From positions 124,001-188,000 of the forward strand of contig NZ_CP022296.1 of the NCBI RefSeq assembly GCF_017310035.1: a stretch of DNA of 64,000 nucleotides, written 5' to 3'. Source of the DNA: Nocardioides sp. S5 (GTDB taxonomy: Bacteria > Actinomycetota > Actinomycetes > Propionibacteriales > Nocardioidaceae). Shown in pieces: positions 26,283 through 35,129 of this stretch. Position numbers and translations under genes: made by a program. Position 1 is the stretch's first letter, and the number at the start of each line of letters is the position of its first letter. The notes beneath the pieces were generated by a model. The model was not told the origin of the DNA. It saw only the letters and a list, made by a program, of their open reading frames with translations, and searched no databases.

Positions 26283-26885
26283 CTAGAGGCCGTGGCGCAG
26301 GTAGTCGAAGGTGAGATCGAGGAACGAGGCGTAGTCCATCGATGCGGGGGTGGCGTCGTTCTCGCCGTCCAGGTGCACGTCGAGAGTTCCCTCCAAGGCG
26401 GCCATCACGGCGCCATAGACGGCGCCGAACAGCAGCGGCACGTAGATGGCGGGATAGCGGTCCCCGGCTGCGGATCCCAAGAGCTCCTGGGCGGTGTGGC
26501 GCATGCGCTGCTGAACGCTGAGGACGTACGGCTCGAGCGTCGGGTACTGCCGTGCCATGGCCATCAGCTCGCGCATCCTCACCAAGGTGTCCGCGGTGAA
26601 CTGATCCCTCATCACGGACAACAGGGCATCGAGCAGTGGCAGGTCTTCCGGCAGGTCGGCGAGGATCGCGCTGGCGTCGTCGACACCCCCGAACGCGACC
26701 GCGGCGACTGCCTCCTCCTTGCAGGAGAAGTGGTTCGCGAAGGTGCGCCGGGAGTAGCCCGCCCGCTCCACGACGTCCGCAGTGACAAACCCGAACAACC
26801 CGCGCTCACGGGTCAGCTCGAAGGCCGCCTCGGCCAGCGCCTGCGCCGTCGCCTCCCGCTTGAGGTCCCGCAACCCACGATCCAT
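26283..26885 (-). CDS. TetR-family repressor of the second MMPL operon
   Basis: 200-aa regulator, HTH at about 30-50 (FVTADVVERAGYSRRTFANHF), close in that region to the regulator at 3412. The ATG at 26885 was chosen because the HTH distance is normal and longer frames run into the divergent promoter. Two tandem 13-bp near-palindromes lie 21-50 bp upstream and are the probable operator. It heads the TetR-MMPL operon; a MarR gene is divergent. Confidence 0.86.
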   Translation of the reverse strand: MDRGLRDLKREATAQALAEAAFELTRERGLFGFVTADVVERAGYSRRTFANHFSCKEEAVAAVAFGGVDDASAILADLPEDLPLLDALLSVMRDQFTADTLVRMRELMAMARQYPTLEPYVLSVQQRMRHTAQELLGSAAGDRYPAIYVPLLFGAVYGAVMAALEGTLDVHLDGENDATPASMDYASFLDLTFDYLRHGL

Positions 26886-26905
26886 GCCCTCAGTATGACC
26901 GGGCC

Positions 26906-26935
26906 TGCCCAATGAGCAACATTGCCCAGTGAGCA
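26906..26935. promoter_or_regulatory. Two tandem 13-bp near-palindromic sites, probable TetR operator
   Basis: TGCCCAATGAGCA (26906-26918) and TGCCCAGTGAGCA (26923-26935) differ at one base. Each is itself an imperfect palindrome (TGCYCA-N-TGAGCA). Centre spacing is 17 bp. Located just upstream of the TetR ATG. Confidence 0.6.
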
Positions 26936-27069
26936 CGCAGACAGTCGCCTGACGCCTTGCTGAGCGGTAGCCGCCGGCGGCGGCCGGTAGCGTGACGGCA
27001 CACGCGACTGCTGATCCGCCTTGGACGGCCGGTCCTGTCAGTCGGCGGCATCGACCTAGGGGAGCGCGT

Positions 27070-27552
27070 ATGGGTGCTGATGGCGAAGCGGTCGGCGTTG
27101 ACCGTACACGGAACCAGACGACGACTGACGGGGAACAGTTCGCCGATGCGGTGCTGGCCCTGCTCGCAGTCGCTCGGCGGACCAGGGGCCGACTGCAGCC
27201 GCTTTTCGAGGACGTCACCGTGCCACAGCTGGTACTGCTGGACGCCGTGCAGGCTTGTGGTCGCGAGGGCATCGCCGCCATCTCGGCATACACGCTGCTG
27301 AGCCAACCCACGGTGACCCAACAGGCCGCCGGGCTGGAAGCGGCCGGCCTGCTGTGCCGTATCCCAGCCGTGGACGATCGACGCCGACGCGTACTCACGC
27401 TCACCGAGCGCGGGGAGCAACTCCTGGCCGCCAAGCGCGGCCTGGTTGCCGACCGGTTGGCGGTGGCCTGGACATCCCTCACCGCCGAGGAGCAGTCGAT
27501 CGCGGTCCCGCTGCTGCGTCACATCATTGATCTTGTCTCCGAGCTCGCCTGA
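27070..27552 (+). CDS. MarR-family transcriptional regulator
   Basis: 160-aa winged-helix protein: ISAYTLLSQPTVTQQAAGLEAAGLLCRIPAVDDRRRRVLTLTERG is the classic MarR recognition helix and wing with the DxR motif. The ATG at 27070 has GGGGAG six bases upstream. It is divergent from the TetR-MMPL operon and precedes a broken DUF305 gene. No ligand-binding residues can be named. Confidence 0.87.
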   Translation: MGADGEAVGVDRTRNQTTTDGEQFADAVLALLAVARRTRGRLQPLFEDVTVPQLVLLDAVQACGREGIAAISAYTLLSQPTVTQQAAGLEAAGLLCRIPAVDDRRRRVLTLTERGEQLLAAKRGLVADRLAVAWTSLTAEEQSIAVPLLRHIIDLVSELA

Positions 27553-27697
27553 GTGATTCGACCCGGTACCACCTACGGTCCACATTGGGCCCGTGCTACT
27601 CGGTACTGGACGGGTATCCTGAGATCGGAAGCGAGGGCGAATCCCTCACCACACCGAGCGAATCGGTAGTTTCCGGCCCGACGCCGAGAGCCAAGGG

Positions 27698-28075
27698 GTG
27701 AAGGACCTCGCCGCGGACATCAGTGCCGTCCAAGAGCCCGAGACCGAGAAGATGAGCTCGTGGCTGAGGCGTTGAGGACGTCCCCGACACCGGCAGCGGT
27801 GACATGGGTGGCATGGACCACGGCGGGCGGGCAGCATGGAAGACATGCCGGGCATGATGTCGTCCGACAAGATGGAGGAGTTGGCGTCTGCGTCCGGGTC
27901 GGCGTTCGACGAGATGTTCCTGTCGATGATGATCGAGCATCACGAGGGCGCAATCGAGATGGCCCAGACCGAGCAGGCAGACGGCGAGAACCCCGGCGCC
28001 GTCGACCTGGCCCAGACCATCGAGAAGACGCAGGCCTTCGAGATCGAGACGATGAAGGAACTCCTCGCGTCCTGA
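27698..28075 (+). pseudogene. DUF305 gene broken by frameshifts
   Basis: Three pieces of one DUF305 protein lie in shifted frames: VKDLAADISAVQEPETEKMSSWL from 27698, then EDVPDTGSGDMGGMDHGG from 27774 in another frame, then EDMPGMMSSDKMEELAS...MMIEHHEGAIEMAQ from 27836. The last piece ends normally (TMKELLAS). The first DUF305 repeat and signal peptide are missing. It resembles the intact copy at 4101-4739. A short protein from the ATG at 27836 could be made but would lack an export signal. Confidence 0.75.
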
Positions 28076-28289
28076 TCGCCACAACTGAGGCTCACACGGA
28101 CCGTGCTCGGGTCCCGGCAGGCGTGCTGGGACCCGATCGGCTTACTGTCCGCACCTCGCCCTCAGAGCGCGATCGGTTGTCGAGGTCGAGGCGCCGCCCC
28201 TCGGCCATGGCACCGGCGGAGGTGTGTCGACTGAGCACGTCCACAGGCGTCCAGCCGGCCATCCCGCTACGGAGACCCAGGCGACGGAC

Positions 28290-28853
28290 GAGTTGGGGAT
28301 CCGGAACTCACTGTTGTTCCCGGAGACCCGGGACGTTGAACTGACCGAAGGCGTCGACGTCGGATACCGCGGGTACGCGGCTGCGGGAGCAACGCCGCTC
28401 TTCCCGTTCGGCTACGGCCTTTCGTACACCAGCTACCGCTACCGCAATCTCGCGCTCGCTGTCGAGGACGGCACGGTCAGGGCCAGTTTCACTGTCCGGA
28501 ATCAAGGGCAGCGCCGAGGCGTGGAAGTGGCACAGGTGTATGCGGGCGGGTTGCCTGGACGTGTCGGGACGCCGGTGACCCAGCTGGCAGGTTGGGCGCG
28601 GGTCGACATTCAGCGACAGTCGCGAAAGCGGGTCACCGTTGAGCTGGCCTGCAAGTCGCTCGCCTATTGGGATACCGACGACGGCCGCTGGATTATGCCT
28701 GCCGGACCGGTGAACCTGTCGGTCGGGGCGTCCTCGGCAGACATCCGCCTCGAGGGCAGGGTGCGACTTCCGGGTGGTTCGTGCAGTGAGGGCAGCGAAC
28801 TTGCCATGAGCGCGTCGTCGCCCGGTGGCGGCGTTGGCCCGAGTGCCGGTTAG
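28290..28853 (+). pseudogene. C-terminal fragment of a GH3 beta-glucosidase
   Basis: The frame reads DVGYRGYAAAGATPLFPFGYGLSYTSYRY, the signature that precedes the fibronectin-III-like domain of family 3 glycoside hydrolases. VEVAQVYAG and the LAGWARVDIQ...VTVEL strand of that domain follow. The catalytic barrel (about 600 residues) is gone; upstream sequence is unrelated. The reading frame begins at 28224 but similarity begins near 28315. It sits directly before an intact GH16 glucanase gene, suggesting a former beta-glucan utilisation locus. Confidence 0.75.
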
Positions 28854-28868
28854 ACACACTCGGCTCAC

Positions 28869-28901
28869 GGGTGCCACGACCTGCTCTAGGTCGTGGCACC
28901 C
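28869..28901. terminator. Perfect 13-bp hairpin after the GH3 fragment, overlapping the GH16 start
   Basis: GGGTGCCACGACC and GGTCGTGGCACCC pair without mismatch around a 7-nt loop. It looks like a terminator 16 bp after the GH3 stop, yet the best GH16 start codon lies inside its left arm. Confidence 0.65.
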
Positions 28902-29794
28902 GTGCGCGCCGACTGTGGCAGTTCCTGGCGGTGCTGGTGGCTCTGGTGAGCTCACTTGTTGTGCACGCCACGACTGAAGACGAGCCCGACCCAACTTCCG
29001 GCTCGGCCTCAACTTCCGGCTCGGCCCAGGACCCGTGGACCCTGTTGTGGAGTGACGACTTCGAGGGGGACGCTGGCACGCCGCCCAATGGTGAGTATTG
29101 GAGCCACGAGATCGGCGGTAGCGGGTGGGGCAATGAGGAGTTGCAGTACTACACCGACAGCGCAGACAACGCCGCCCTCGACGGGGAGGGCCACCTGGTC
29201 ATCACGGCGCGAGAGGTCGACCCGGCCACGACCGACCTGAAATGCTGGTACGGCCCGTGCACCGTCACCTCGGCGCGGCTGATCACAGCGGGCAAGCAGA
29301 AGTTCACCTACGGGCGTATCGAGTCCCGAGTCAAAGTGCCCGCTGGGTCCGGCTCGTGGCCGGCACTGTGGATGCTCGGCGCCGACTTCGGTGAGGTCGG
29401 GTGGCCCCAGACTGGCGAAATCGACATCATGGAGTTCGTCGGTCGGGAGCCGGACCAAGTTTTCGGGACGATTCACGGCCCCGGCTACGCAGGTGGGGAG
29501 TCGTTCAACGGCTTCCTCGACATCGGCCGCCCCGTGGCCGAGGACTGGCACGAGTTCACGGTGGAGTGGTCACCGCAGAAGATCGTCTGGGCGGTCGACG
29601 GCGCAGCATTTCATCAAGCTTCACCGACCGATGTCGCGCCCCATGAGTGGGTTTTCGACCACCCGTTCTTCTTGCTGGCGAACCTCGCCGTCGGCGGCAA
29701 CTTCGGAGGCGCCCTCGCGGCCGACGTGGTGTTCCCGGTCTCGTTCACCATCGACCATGTTCGTGTCTACCGGGCGTCGGGAGACCCGAGTTGA
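28871..29794 (+). CDS. Secreted GH16 endo-beta-1,3-glucanase (laminarinase-type)
   Basis: 307-aa secreted glycoside hydrolase family 16 enzyme that should cleave beta-1,3- or mixed-linked glucans. A basic n-region and hydrophobic core (about 14-32) form a signal peptide, followed by a Thr/Ser/Gly linker and the GH16 jellyroll from about 57. The catalytic motif is GEIDIMEF (about 182-189), nucleophile and acid/base Glu both present. WSDDFEG, GRIESRVKVP and WPALWMLG are typical flanking strands. The GTG at 28871 is the only start giving a full signal peptide, but it lies inside a hairpin and has no Shine-Dalgarno. Its end overlaps the converging IclR remnant by 28 bp. Confidence 0.88.
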   Translation: MPRPALGRGTRARRLWQFLAVLVALVSSLVVHATTEDEPDPTSGSASTSGSAQDPWTLLWSDDFEGDAGTPPNGEYWSHEIGGSGWGNEELQYYTDSADNAALDGEGHLVITAREVDPATTDLKCWYGPCTVTSARLITAGKQKFTYGRIESRVKVPAGSGSWPALWMLGADFGEVGWPQTGEIDIMEFVGREPDQVFGTIHGPGYAGGESFNGFLDIGRPVAEDWHEFTVEWSPQKIVWAVDGAAFHQASPTDVAPHEWVFDHPFFLLANLAVGGNFGGALAADVVFPVSFTIDHVRVYRASGDPS

Positions 29795-30563
29795 TGGCAC
29801 GGCGATCTCCCGTTCCGACCCGGGGGCGTGAGGTCGACTCTGGGTCGGCTCGCGCCGCGTCCGAGAGACGACGTGACGCTGAGCGCCGCCTTCTTCACTG
29901 CCAGCGCGGCCAGGTGGTCCGATGCAAGGGATGTTGCAGGCCATGACGCAGCGACGACGGCGACCACCTGCCCGCCGTCCAGGACGGGGGCGGCGCAGAC
30001 CCAGTCGCCGCCATCCTGCACGGCGGTCCTGGTAAGTACCCCTCCGGAGCGGACATGACGCACCCAGGAGTGCACATCTGCGCGGCCGAACAATCCGTTG
30101 CGGACGTGCTCTGAGGCCACAACTGCGTCTACCTCGTCGTCGGTCAAGCCTGCCATCAGCACCAACCCCACCAACGGGCAGTCCTTGAGCTCGATCCTGG
30201 TCACCATTCGCATGCCTCGTGACCGCAGGCCGAAGACCGCACCATCGCGCCACACGGCCATCATCGACTCGGCCCCAAAGCTTTGGTCCAGCCTGCGCAG
30301 GACGGGCATCCCCGCGGTCACGAGCCGGTCCGAGGCGAGCACCGCAGATGCGTAGGAGAGCCATACCCAACTCAACCGGAAGCGGCCACTCGAGTTCACC
30401 CTGTCGAGGAGCCCGATCCCAGCCAGCGTCGCGAGGAGCCGATGGGCATGAGACTTCGACATTCCGAGCGCTCGCCCGACACCGGCGGCACCCCATTCGG
30501 GGCGTCACTGGTGAAGAGGGCAAGCACCTCGCCGGCGTGCTGTACCCCGCTCACCGTCTGCAT
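29767..30563 (-). pseudogene. IclR-family regulator with a frameshift
   Basis: The C-terminal 230 codons read as an IclR effector domain (e.g. ESMMAVWRDGAVFGLRSRGMRMVTRI). The N-terminal HTH is split: MQTVSGVQHAGEVLALFTSDAP from the ATG at 30563 is in one frame and EWGAAGVGRALGMSKSHAHRLLATL is in another. One base appears to be missing near 30508. Restoring it gives a complete regulator of normal length, so this is either a recent mutation or a sequencing error. It converges with the GH16 gene, a plausible target. Confidence 0.7.
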
Positions 30564-30772
30564 GTGTTGACCTCCGCACCCGAAGCGCCAAGAGGACGAG
30601 AAGCCTTTGGTTGAGTCGCCAGCTGGGGCTCGCCAGCGCTGTGAAGAGGTACCCAGTCCATGCTCACGCCACCCTCCCAAGATGGGGTTCACTTTCTATG
30701 ACCGCCCGAGGCGGCGGGATTCATCAAGGGTCCATGGCGCGGCGGGCCGCGCCCTAGCAACGGCTCGTGAGT

Positions 30773-31138
30773 TCAGGACCCGGTCAGCCACAGCCCTAGG
30801 GGCGTGATGAGCGCACCGAGGAGGAGCCACCACGACAGGATGCGGCGGTGGTGGATCGCCCGCGCGGCTGCGATCGAGATGACTCCGACGATCCCGGCGA
30901 GGACGTTGAGGCCGATGACGGCGCCCGGCCCCGGGTCGTCGAGTGCCCAGGCGCCGAGGATGAAGCCGGCCGCCAGGTGCAGGAACGTGATAACGGCCAG
31001 CGTAGACATGACCCACTGCTGTACGTGGATCAGCTTGCGTTCGGCGTCGGGGTCGTAGACGGGACGGGGTGCATTGGGGTCCAGGAGGTGGCTGCGGCGC
31101 TTGGCGGGCCGCGACTCTTGCGGGGTGGAGCTGCTCAT
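30773..31138 (-). CDS. Small membrane protein downstream of rhodanese
   Basis: 121-aa protein. A polar, basic N-terminus (about 1-38) is followed by three hydrophobic helices at about 43-66, 72-90 and 97-117. The ATG at 31138 lies 38 bp after the rhodanese stop on the same strand, so the two are co-transcribed. No family recognised with certainty; a role beside sulfur transfer is only contextual. Confidence 0.65.
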   Translation of the reverse strand: MSSSTPQESRPAKRRSHLLDPNAPRPVYDPDAERKLIHVQQWVMSTLAVITFLHLAAGFILGAWALDDPGPGAVIGLNVLAGIVGVISIAAARAIHHRRILSWWLLLGALITPLGLWLTGS

Positions 31139-31176
31139 GGCGGGGTTTCTTCCCAGTGGGTAGTCGGTGGTGGCGA

Positions 31177-32010
31177 TCAGATCTCGATCGGTACGCCGAT
31201 GAGGGAGCCGTACTCGACCCAGGAACCGTCGTAGTTGCGCACCGCAGGCTGCTCGAGCAGCTCGTGAAGGACGAACCAGGTGTGAGCGCTGCGTTCGCCG
31301 ATGCGGCAGTAGACGATCGTCTCGGTGCCGTCCAGCGGGGCGCCGGCGGAGCCGTAGAGGGTCCGCAGTTCGTCGTCGGACTTGAACGTGCCGTCGTCGT
31401 TGGCTGCCTGCGACCACGGGACATTGAGTGCGCCGGGGACGCGTCCTCGGCGCTGTGGCTGCTCTTGGGGCATGTGCGCCGGCGCGAGGATCTCACCGGA
31501 GAACTCCTGCGGGGACCGCACGTCGACGATGGTGGTACCCGTGCCGAGAGCCGCCACCACGTCGTCGCGGTAGGCCCGCAGGCTCTGGTCGGCGTCGCGG
31601 GCGACGTAGTGGGTGGCCGGTCGGGTCACCTCGTCGGCGACCAGGGGTCGGCCCTGCAGCTCCCAGGTCTTGCGGCCGCCGTCGAGCAGCTTGACGTCGG
31701 AATGGCCGTAGAGCTTGAAGTACCAGTACGCGTAGGCGGCGAACCAGTTGTTGTTGCCGCCGTACAGGACCACGGTGTCGTCGGTGGCGACACCCTTGTC
31801 GCTCAGGAGCTTCTCGAAGCCTACCCGGTCGATAACGTCGCGGCTGTGCGGGTGCTGCAGTTCGGTGCGCCAGTTCAACGCGATGGCGCCGGCGATGTGG
31901 TCGACGTCGTAGGCGTTGGTCTCCTCGTCGACCTCGATGACGACGATGCCGTCGTCGCCGAGGCGCGGCTCGAGCCAGTCGGGGGTGACCAGGGCGGTAG
32001 CGCGGCTCAT
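31177..32010 (-). CDS. Thiosulfate/3-mercaptopyruvate sulfurtransferase (two-domain rhodanese)
   Basis: 277-aa tandem rhodanese. The N-terminal inactive domain spans about 5-125 (HIAGAIALNWRTELQ, VVLYGGNNNWFAAYAYW). The C-terminal active domain has DVRSPQEFSG and the catalytic Cys in VYCRIGERSAHTWF (about 231-244). The CRIGERS loop resembles thiosulfate-type rather than mercaptopyruvate-type loops. The ATG at 32010 has GGAG a few bases upstream. It is divergent from an OhrR-like MarR gene, which probably controls it; this links sulfane-sulfur handling to a thiol-based sensor. Confidence 0.9.
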   Translation of the reverse strand: MSRATALVTPDWLEPRLGDDGIVVIEVDEETNAYDVDHIAGAIALNWRTELQHPHSRDVIDRVGFEKLLSDKGVATDDTVVLYGGNNNWFAAYAYWYFKLYGHSDVKLLDGGRKTWELQGRPLVADEVTRPATHYVARDADQSLRAYRDDVVAALGTGTTIVDVRSPQEFSGEILAPAHMPQEQPQRRGRVPGALNVPWSQAANDDGTFKSDDELRTLYGSAGAPLDGTETIVYCRIGERSAHTWFVLHELLEQPAVRNYDGSWVEYGSLIGVPIEI

Positions 32011-32038
32011 GCTTCTCCAATGCTTGGTGGGACATCCC

Positions 32039-32050
32039 TTGTTAGAACAA
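32039..32050. promoter_or_regulatory. 12-bp palindrome between rhodanese and OhrR-like gene
   Basis: TTGTT-AG-AACAA, perfect arms, in the 59-bp divergent gap. It is about 20 bp from the regulator start, overlapping likely promoter elements of both genes. Probable operator of the MarR protein. Confidence 0.6.
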
Positions 32051-32069
32051 CGGTTGGTAGGCTACGGGT

Positions 32070-32543
32070 ATGCCCGAAGCTGCATGCAATCCATCTCGCA
32101 TTGAGGACCTCGACCCCCTGGCGCTGGAACGTCAGGTCTGCTTCGCGCTGGCAGTCGCCTCTCGAACCGTCATCTCGGTGTACCGACCGGTCCTTGAACC
32201 ATTGGGGCTCACCCACCCGCAGTACCTGGTGATGCTGGCGCTGTGGGGTGAGCAACCGCTGTCGGTGACCGACTTGAGCCGCCTGCTCGATGTCGATGCC
32301 GGCACCCTGTCTCGTCTCCTCAAGCGCCTCGAGGCAGCAGACCTCATCGTCCGCCGGCGCGACCCCGCAGACGAGCGGTCGCTGGCCGTCACGCTGACCT
32401 CGAAGGGGACGTCGCTGCGGCAACAAGCGCTCAAGGTGCCCATCGAGGTCGTCCAACGTCTCGGCATGAGCCTCGATGACCTCCACGCCATGCATGCCCA
32501 GCTCACTGGCGTGATCGCAGCAGCGAAACTCGCCGCGTCCTAG
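32070..32543 (+). CDS. OhrR-type MarR regulator with reactive cysteine
   Basis: 157-aa winged-helix regulator of the OhrR branch. The N-terminal LERQVCFALAVASRTV contains the conserved peroxidatic Cys (about residue 24), followed by YRPVLEPLGLTHPQYLVMLALW, hallmarks of organic-hydroperoxide or persulfide sensors. The recognition helix is VDAGTLSRLLKRLEAADLIVRRRDPADERS. No ohr gene is adjacent; the divergent gene is a rhodanese, so reactive sulfur species are an alternative signal. ATG at 32070. Confidence 0.85.
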   Translation: MPEAACNPSRIEDLDPLALERQVCFALAVASRTVISVYRPVLEPLGLTHPQYLVMLALWGEQPLSVTDLSRLLDVDAGTLSRLLKRLEAADLIVRRRDPADERSLAVTLTSKGTSLRQQALKVPIEVVQRLGMSLDDLHAMHAQLTGVIAAAKLAAS

Positions 32544-32578
32544 CCGCGACTTGCCCCGGACGAACGACCTACGAGACG

Positions 32579-32976
32579 TTGAACGAGCGTCCTGACGAGG
32601 CCAAGGACGATGAGTACGAAAAGATGGTCAACCGAGAGACCGTGGTGTTCTCCCGAACGTTTGACCAACCTCGATTGGCCCACCGCACGAGTCGCCGACG
32701 ACCTCAGAGGCGAAATCCAACGACTCAAGGAGACGTCGTCGGCTCCACTGCGCACCGTGGGCAGTCCGACGCTTGTGCGCCAACTGATCGACGCATCCCT
32801 CGTCGACAACCTGCTGCTGGTCACCTTCCCCTTGTTCCCGGGACCTGCGGGTCGGGAGTTGGGCCTTCACCGACATCGCCTCCACCGACCTCGACCTCAT
32901 CGACCACAAGGTCCTCGACGGTCAGATTCTGGTCACGACCTACCACCCGACGGGAAACGACATCCCACGAGGCCGA
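32579..32976 (+). pseudogene. Decayed dihydrofolate-reductase-family gene
   Basis: Pieces of one protein in three frames: DEAKDDEYEKMVNRETVVFSRTF, then DWPTARVADDLRGEIQRLKETSSAPLRTVGSPTLVRQLIDASLVD...TFPLFPGPAGRE, then DIASTDLDLIDHKVLDGQILVTTYHPTG. Together they match the C-terminal two thirds of RibD-C/dihydrofolate-reductase-like proteins. The 5' part is missing and at least two frameshifts are present. Confidence 0.75.
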
Positions 32977-33275
32977 CCTTGCGCACCGACGCCGCACCAT
33001 TGGTGGCGCGAGCGCGGGGTGCACAACACGAACGGTCTGCGATGCTCCGAAACGGAGCGCCCCATGACGATCCCGCACCGGGTCGCTCCGCGAGCCCATC
33101 CCTCACCGGCAACCGGTCGTCACCCGGCTGACATGAGCTGGGCGCGGCGGCCTCCCGCGTCTTCGTACCTGCGGTCGTCGCAGGGCTCGGCCGCTTCGGC
33201 ACGCGGCAGCGGCAGCCCGGCCTGGCCGTCGTACCGCGAAGGCTTCGACCAGTCGGCCCTCCCTCGCAGGCCGGA

Positions 33276-34126
33276 TCAGTCGTGGAGGCGTCGGTCGAGG
33301 TGCGCGACCAGCGTCTCGTAGAGCGAAGGGTCGTCGTGGTTCCCGACCAGGAGGCCGGCGAGGACCTGCAGACGGCGCAGGTCACGGCAGTCGGAGAGTC
33401 GGGTCCGGTCGATGGGCCGGGGTAGGCGGCCAATGCGTCGTCTGTGATCGTCATCGAGGCCATGTCCCACTCCACGGGCCCGACACACACGTCCTCGAAG
33501 TCGGTCCAGAGTGGTCCGTCCGGCGTCATGAGCACGTTTCCTGTGTGGGCGTCTCCATGCAGGGGACGGGCCGGCCAGGACCGGGTCAAGGGGACCAACT
33601 CGGCGGCAGCGCGATGGAGGGTCGGATCTGATGAGATCGCCAGCGCCGGGGAGATGTCGGTGAGAGGGCCGATCAGGGTGGGCAGGTCACCGGGGTAGCG
33701 GGCCAGTGCGTCGTGCAACGGTCCCAGCATCGCGCCGAAGCCGGCGGCTGATACTTCGCGGGAGTCGTGTTCGGTCCAGTGCCACAGGCACACTTCCAGT
33801 CCCTCTGCGATGTGGGGCCCCGGGTCCTCCCACGGGGCGACGATAGGTACGCCCGAGGCGGCGAGGAACTGGGCGACGAGCACTTCACGTTCGAGCCAGG
33901 GCAGGGGGTGTGGGCGCAGTGCGCGCCCGACGGTCACGACGCGGGTGACTACTGGTGCGGGCCTGAGTCGTACGCGAACGCTGTAGCCCTCGGCGATGAC
34001 CTTGGGATCGTCGGCTGGCAGCCCCAATGCCCGAGCACAGGCGACGGATGCCGACACCGCATCGGCAGTGGTGGGGAGGACAGCCACGCCGTCGACGGTT
34101 TGTCGCTCATCGAGGTCGTCGTCCAT
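33276..34126 (-). pseudogene. Aminoglycoside-phosphotransferase-like kinase with a C-terminal frameshift
   Basis: From the ATG at 34126 the frame carries a full APH-type kinase core: the catalytic loop HGDAHTGNVL (about 182-191), then WTDFEDV with the metal-binding Asp. Near 33422, in a G-rich stretch, the frame shifts; the remaining helices (DRTRLSDCRDLRRLQVLAGLLVGNHDD...LVAHLDRRLHD) continue in another frame to 33276. One indel would restore a normal protein of about 283 aa. Substrate unknown; most such actinobacterial proteins are not aminoglycoside enzymes. Confidence 0.72.
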
Positions 34127-34325
34127 GGCGGCCACTTTGACAGGGCGGGCAACCGCGTCGATGGCGGCTATAAAGACGCACGTCGCCAGATGCACGGATC
34201 GCGGCCATGTGAGTGTGCTTCTTCGCGAACGCTTGGTGACGCGACTCGGCCGGGGCAGGTGGCGCAACCAGGATCTCGAGCAGGTGCGCAGCCCGAGGCG
34301 AGCGTAGGGCTGGGACGATGATCCG

Positions 34326-35129
34326 GTGGAAGAGCTGATTTCTCTGTTGGGCCACCGTGTTCGCCTCGTCGACCTGACACACCGTCTCGGACCGTCGCCG
34401 AGCGAGCCGGTACCCCCGTGGCTGGAGGCACAGACGCATGAGGAAGGCGCCGAGGTGTGGGAGGGCATGTTCGGCATCCCACGTGGGGCTCTGCCAGGCG
34501 GACGGGGTTTCGCCGGTGAGATGCTGCACCGGCTGTCCACGCACGCGGGTACCCATGTGGACGCGCCGTGGCACTACGCGCCGACAGCAGGCGGTGCACC
34601 TGCCGCCACCATCGACCGTGTGCCGCTCTCGTGGTGCGTCGGTGACCTGGTGGTGGTGGACGTGTCGGACCTGCCCACCGGGCACCTGATCGGCCGAGAC
34701 GAAGTGGTCGAGCGCCTTGCGGGCATCGCACCCGATCTGCAGGCGGGCGCTGTGGTGGCGTTCTACACGGGCGCGGAGCGGCTCTGGGGTGATGAGAAGT
34801 TCTGGGAGACCGGGTGTGGTCTGGGACGTGAAGCGGTGCTGGCGCTGCTCGAGCGTGGCGTGCGGACCATCGGTACCGACGCCTGGAGCTTGGACCGGCC
34901 ATATCCGCTGATCGGCGCGGAGTGGCAGCAGCGGCGCGATCCGGCGGCGCTGTGGCCCGCGCACTTCGCTGGCATCGAGCAGCCTTATCTGCAGATCGAG
35001 AAGCTGGCCAACCTCACGGCGGTGCCTGCGATCGGGGCCACCATCCTCGCGTTCCCGATCAAGGTTGAGTGCGGCAGCGGAGCGTGGACGCGAGCCGTAG
35101 CTCTAGTCGCAGAGCCAGGCGAGCGCTGA
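34326..35129 (+). CDS. Cyclase-family hydrolase (kynurenine-formamidase-like)
   Basis: 267-aa metal-dependent hydrolase of the cyclase/KynB fold. The signature H-x-GTH-x-D-x-x-x-H is present as HAGTHVDAPWH (about 76-86), giving the metal ligands, and D193 lies in IGTDAWS. DLTHRLGPSPSEPVP is the usual N-terminal motif. Family members hydrolyse N-formylkynurenine, isatin or act in polyketide cyclisation; the actual substrate is not determined. Isatin or formamidase activity would fit an aminobenzoate theme, but the aryl-CoA operon is 8 kb away. GTG start at 34326. Confidence 0.85.
   Translation: MEELISLLGHRVRLVDLTHRLGPSPSEPVPPWLEAQTHEEGAEVWEGMFGIPRGALPGGRGFAGEMLHRLSTHAGTHVDAPWHYAPTAGGAPAATIDRVPLSWCVGDLVVVDVSDLPTGHLIGRDEVVERLAGIAPDLQAGAVVAFYTGAERLWGDEKFWETGCGLGREAVLALLERGVRTIGTDAWSLDRPYPLIGAEWQQRRDPAALWPAHFAGIEQPYLQIEKLANLTAVPAIGATILAFPIKVECGSGAWTRAVALVAEPGER

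Noticed and set aside
27836..28075. Short intact DUF305 gene
   Set aside because: Upstream pieces of the same protein are found in other frames and no export signal remains, so it is the tail of a pseudogene.
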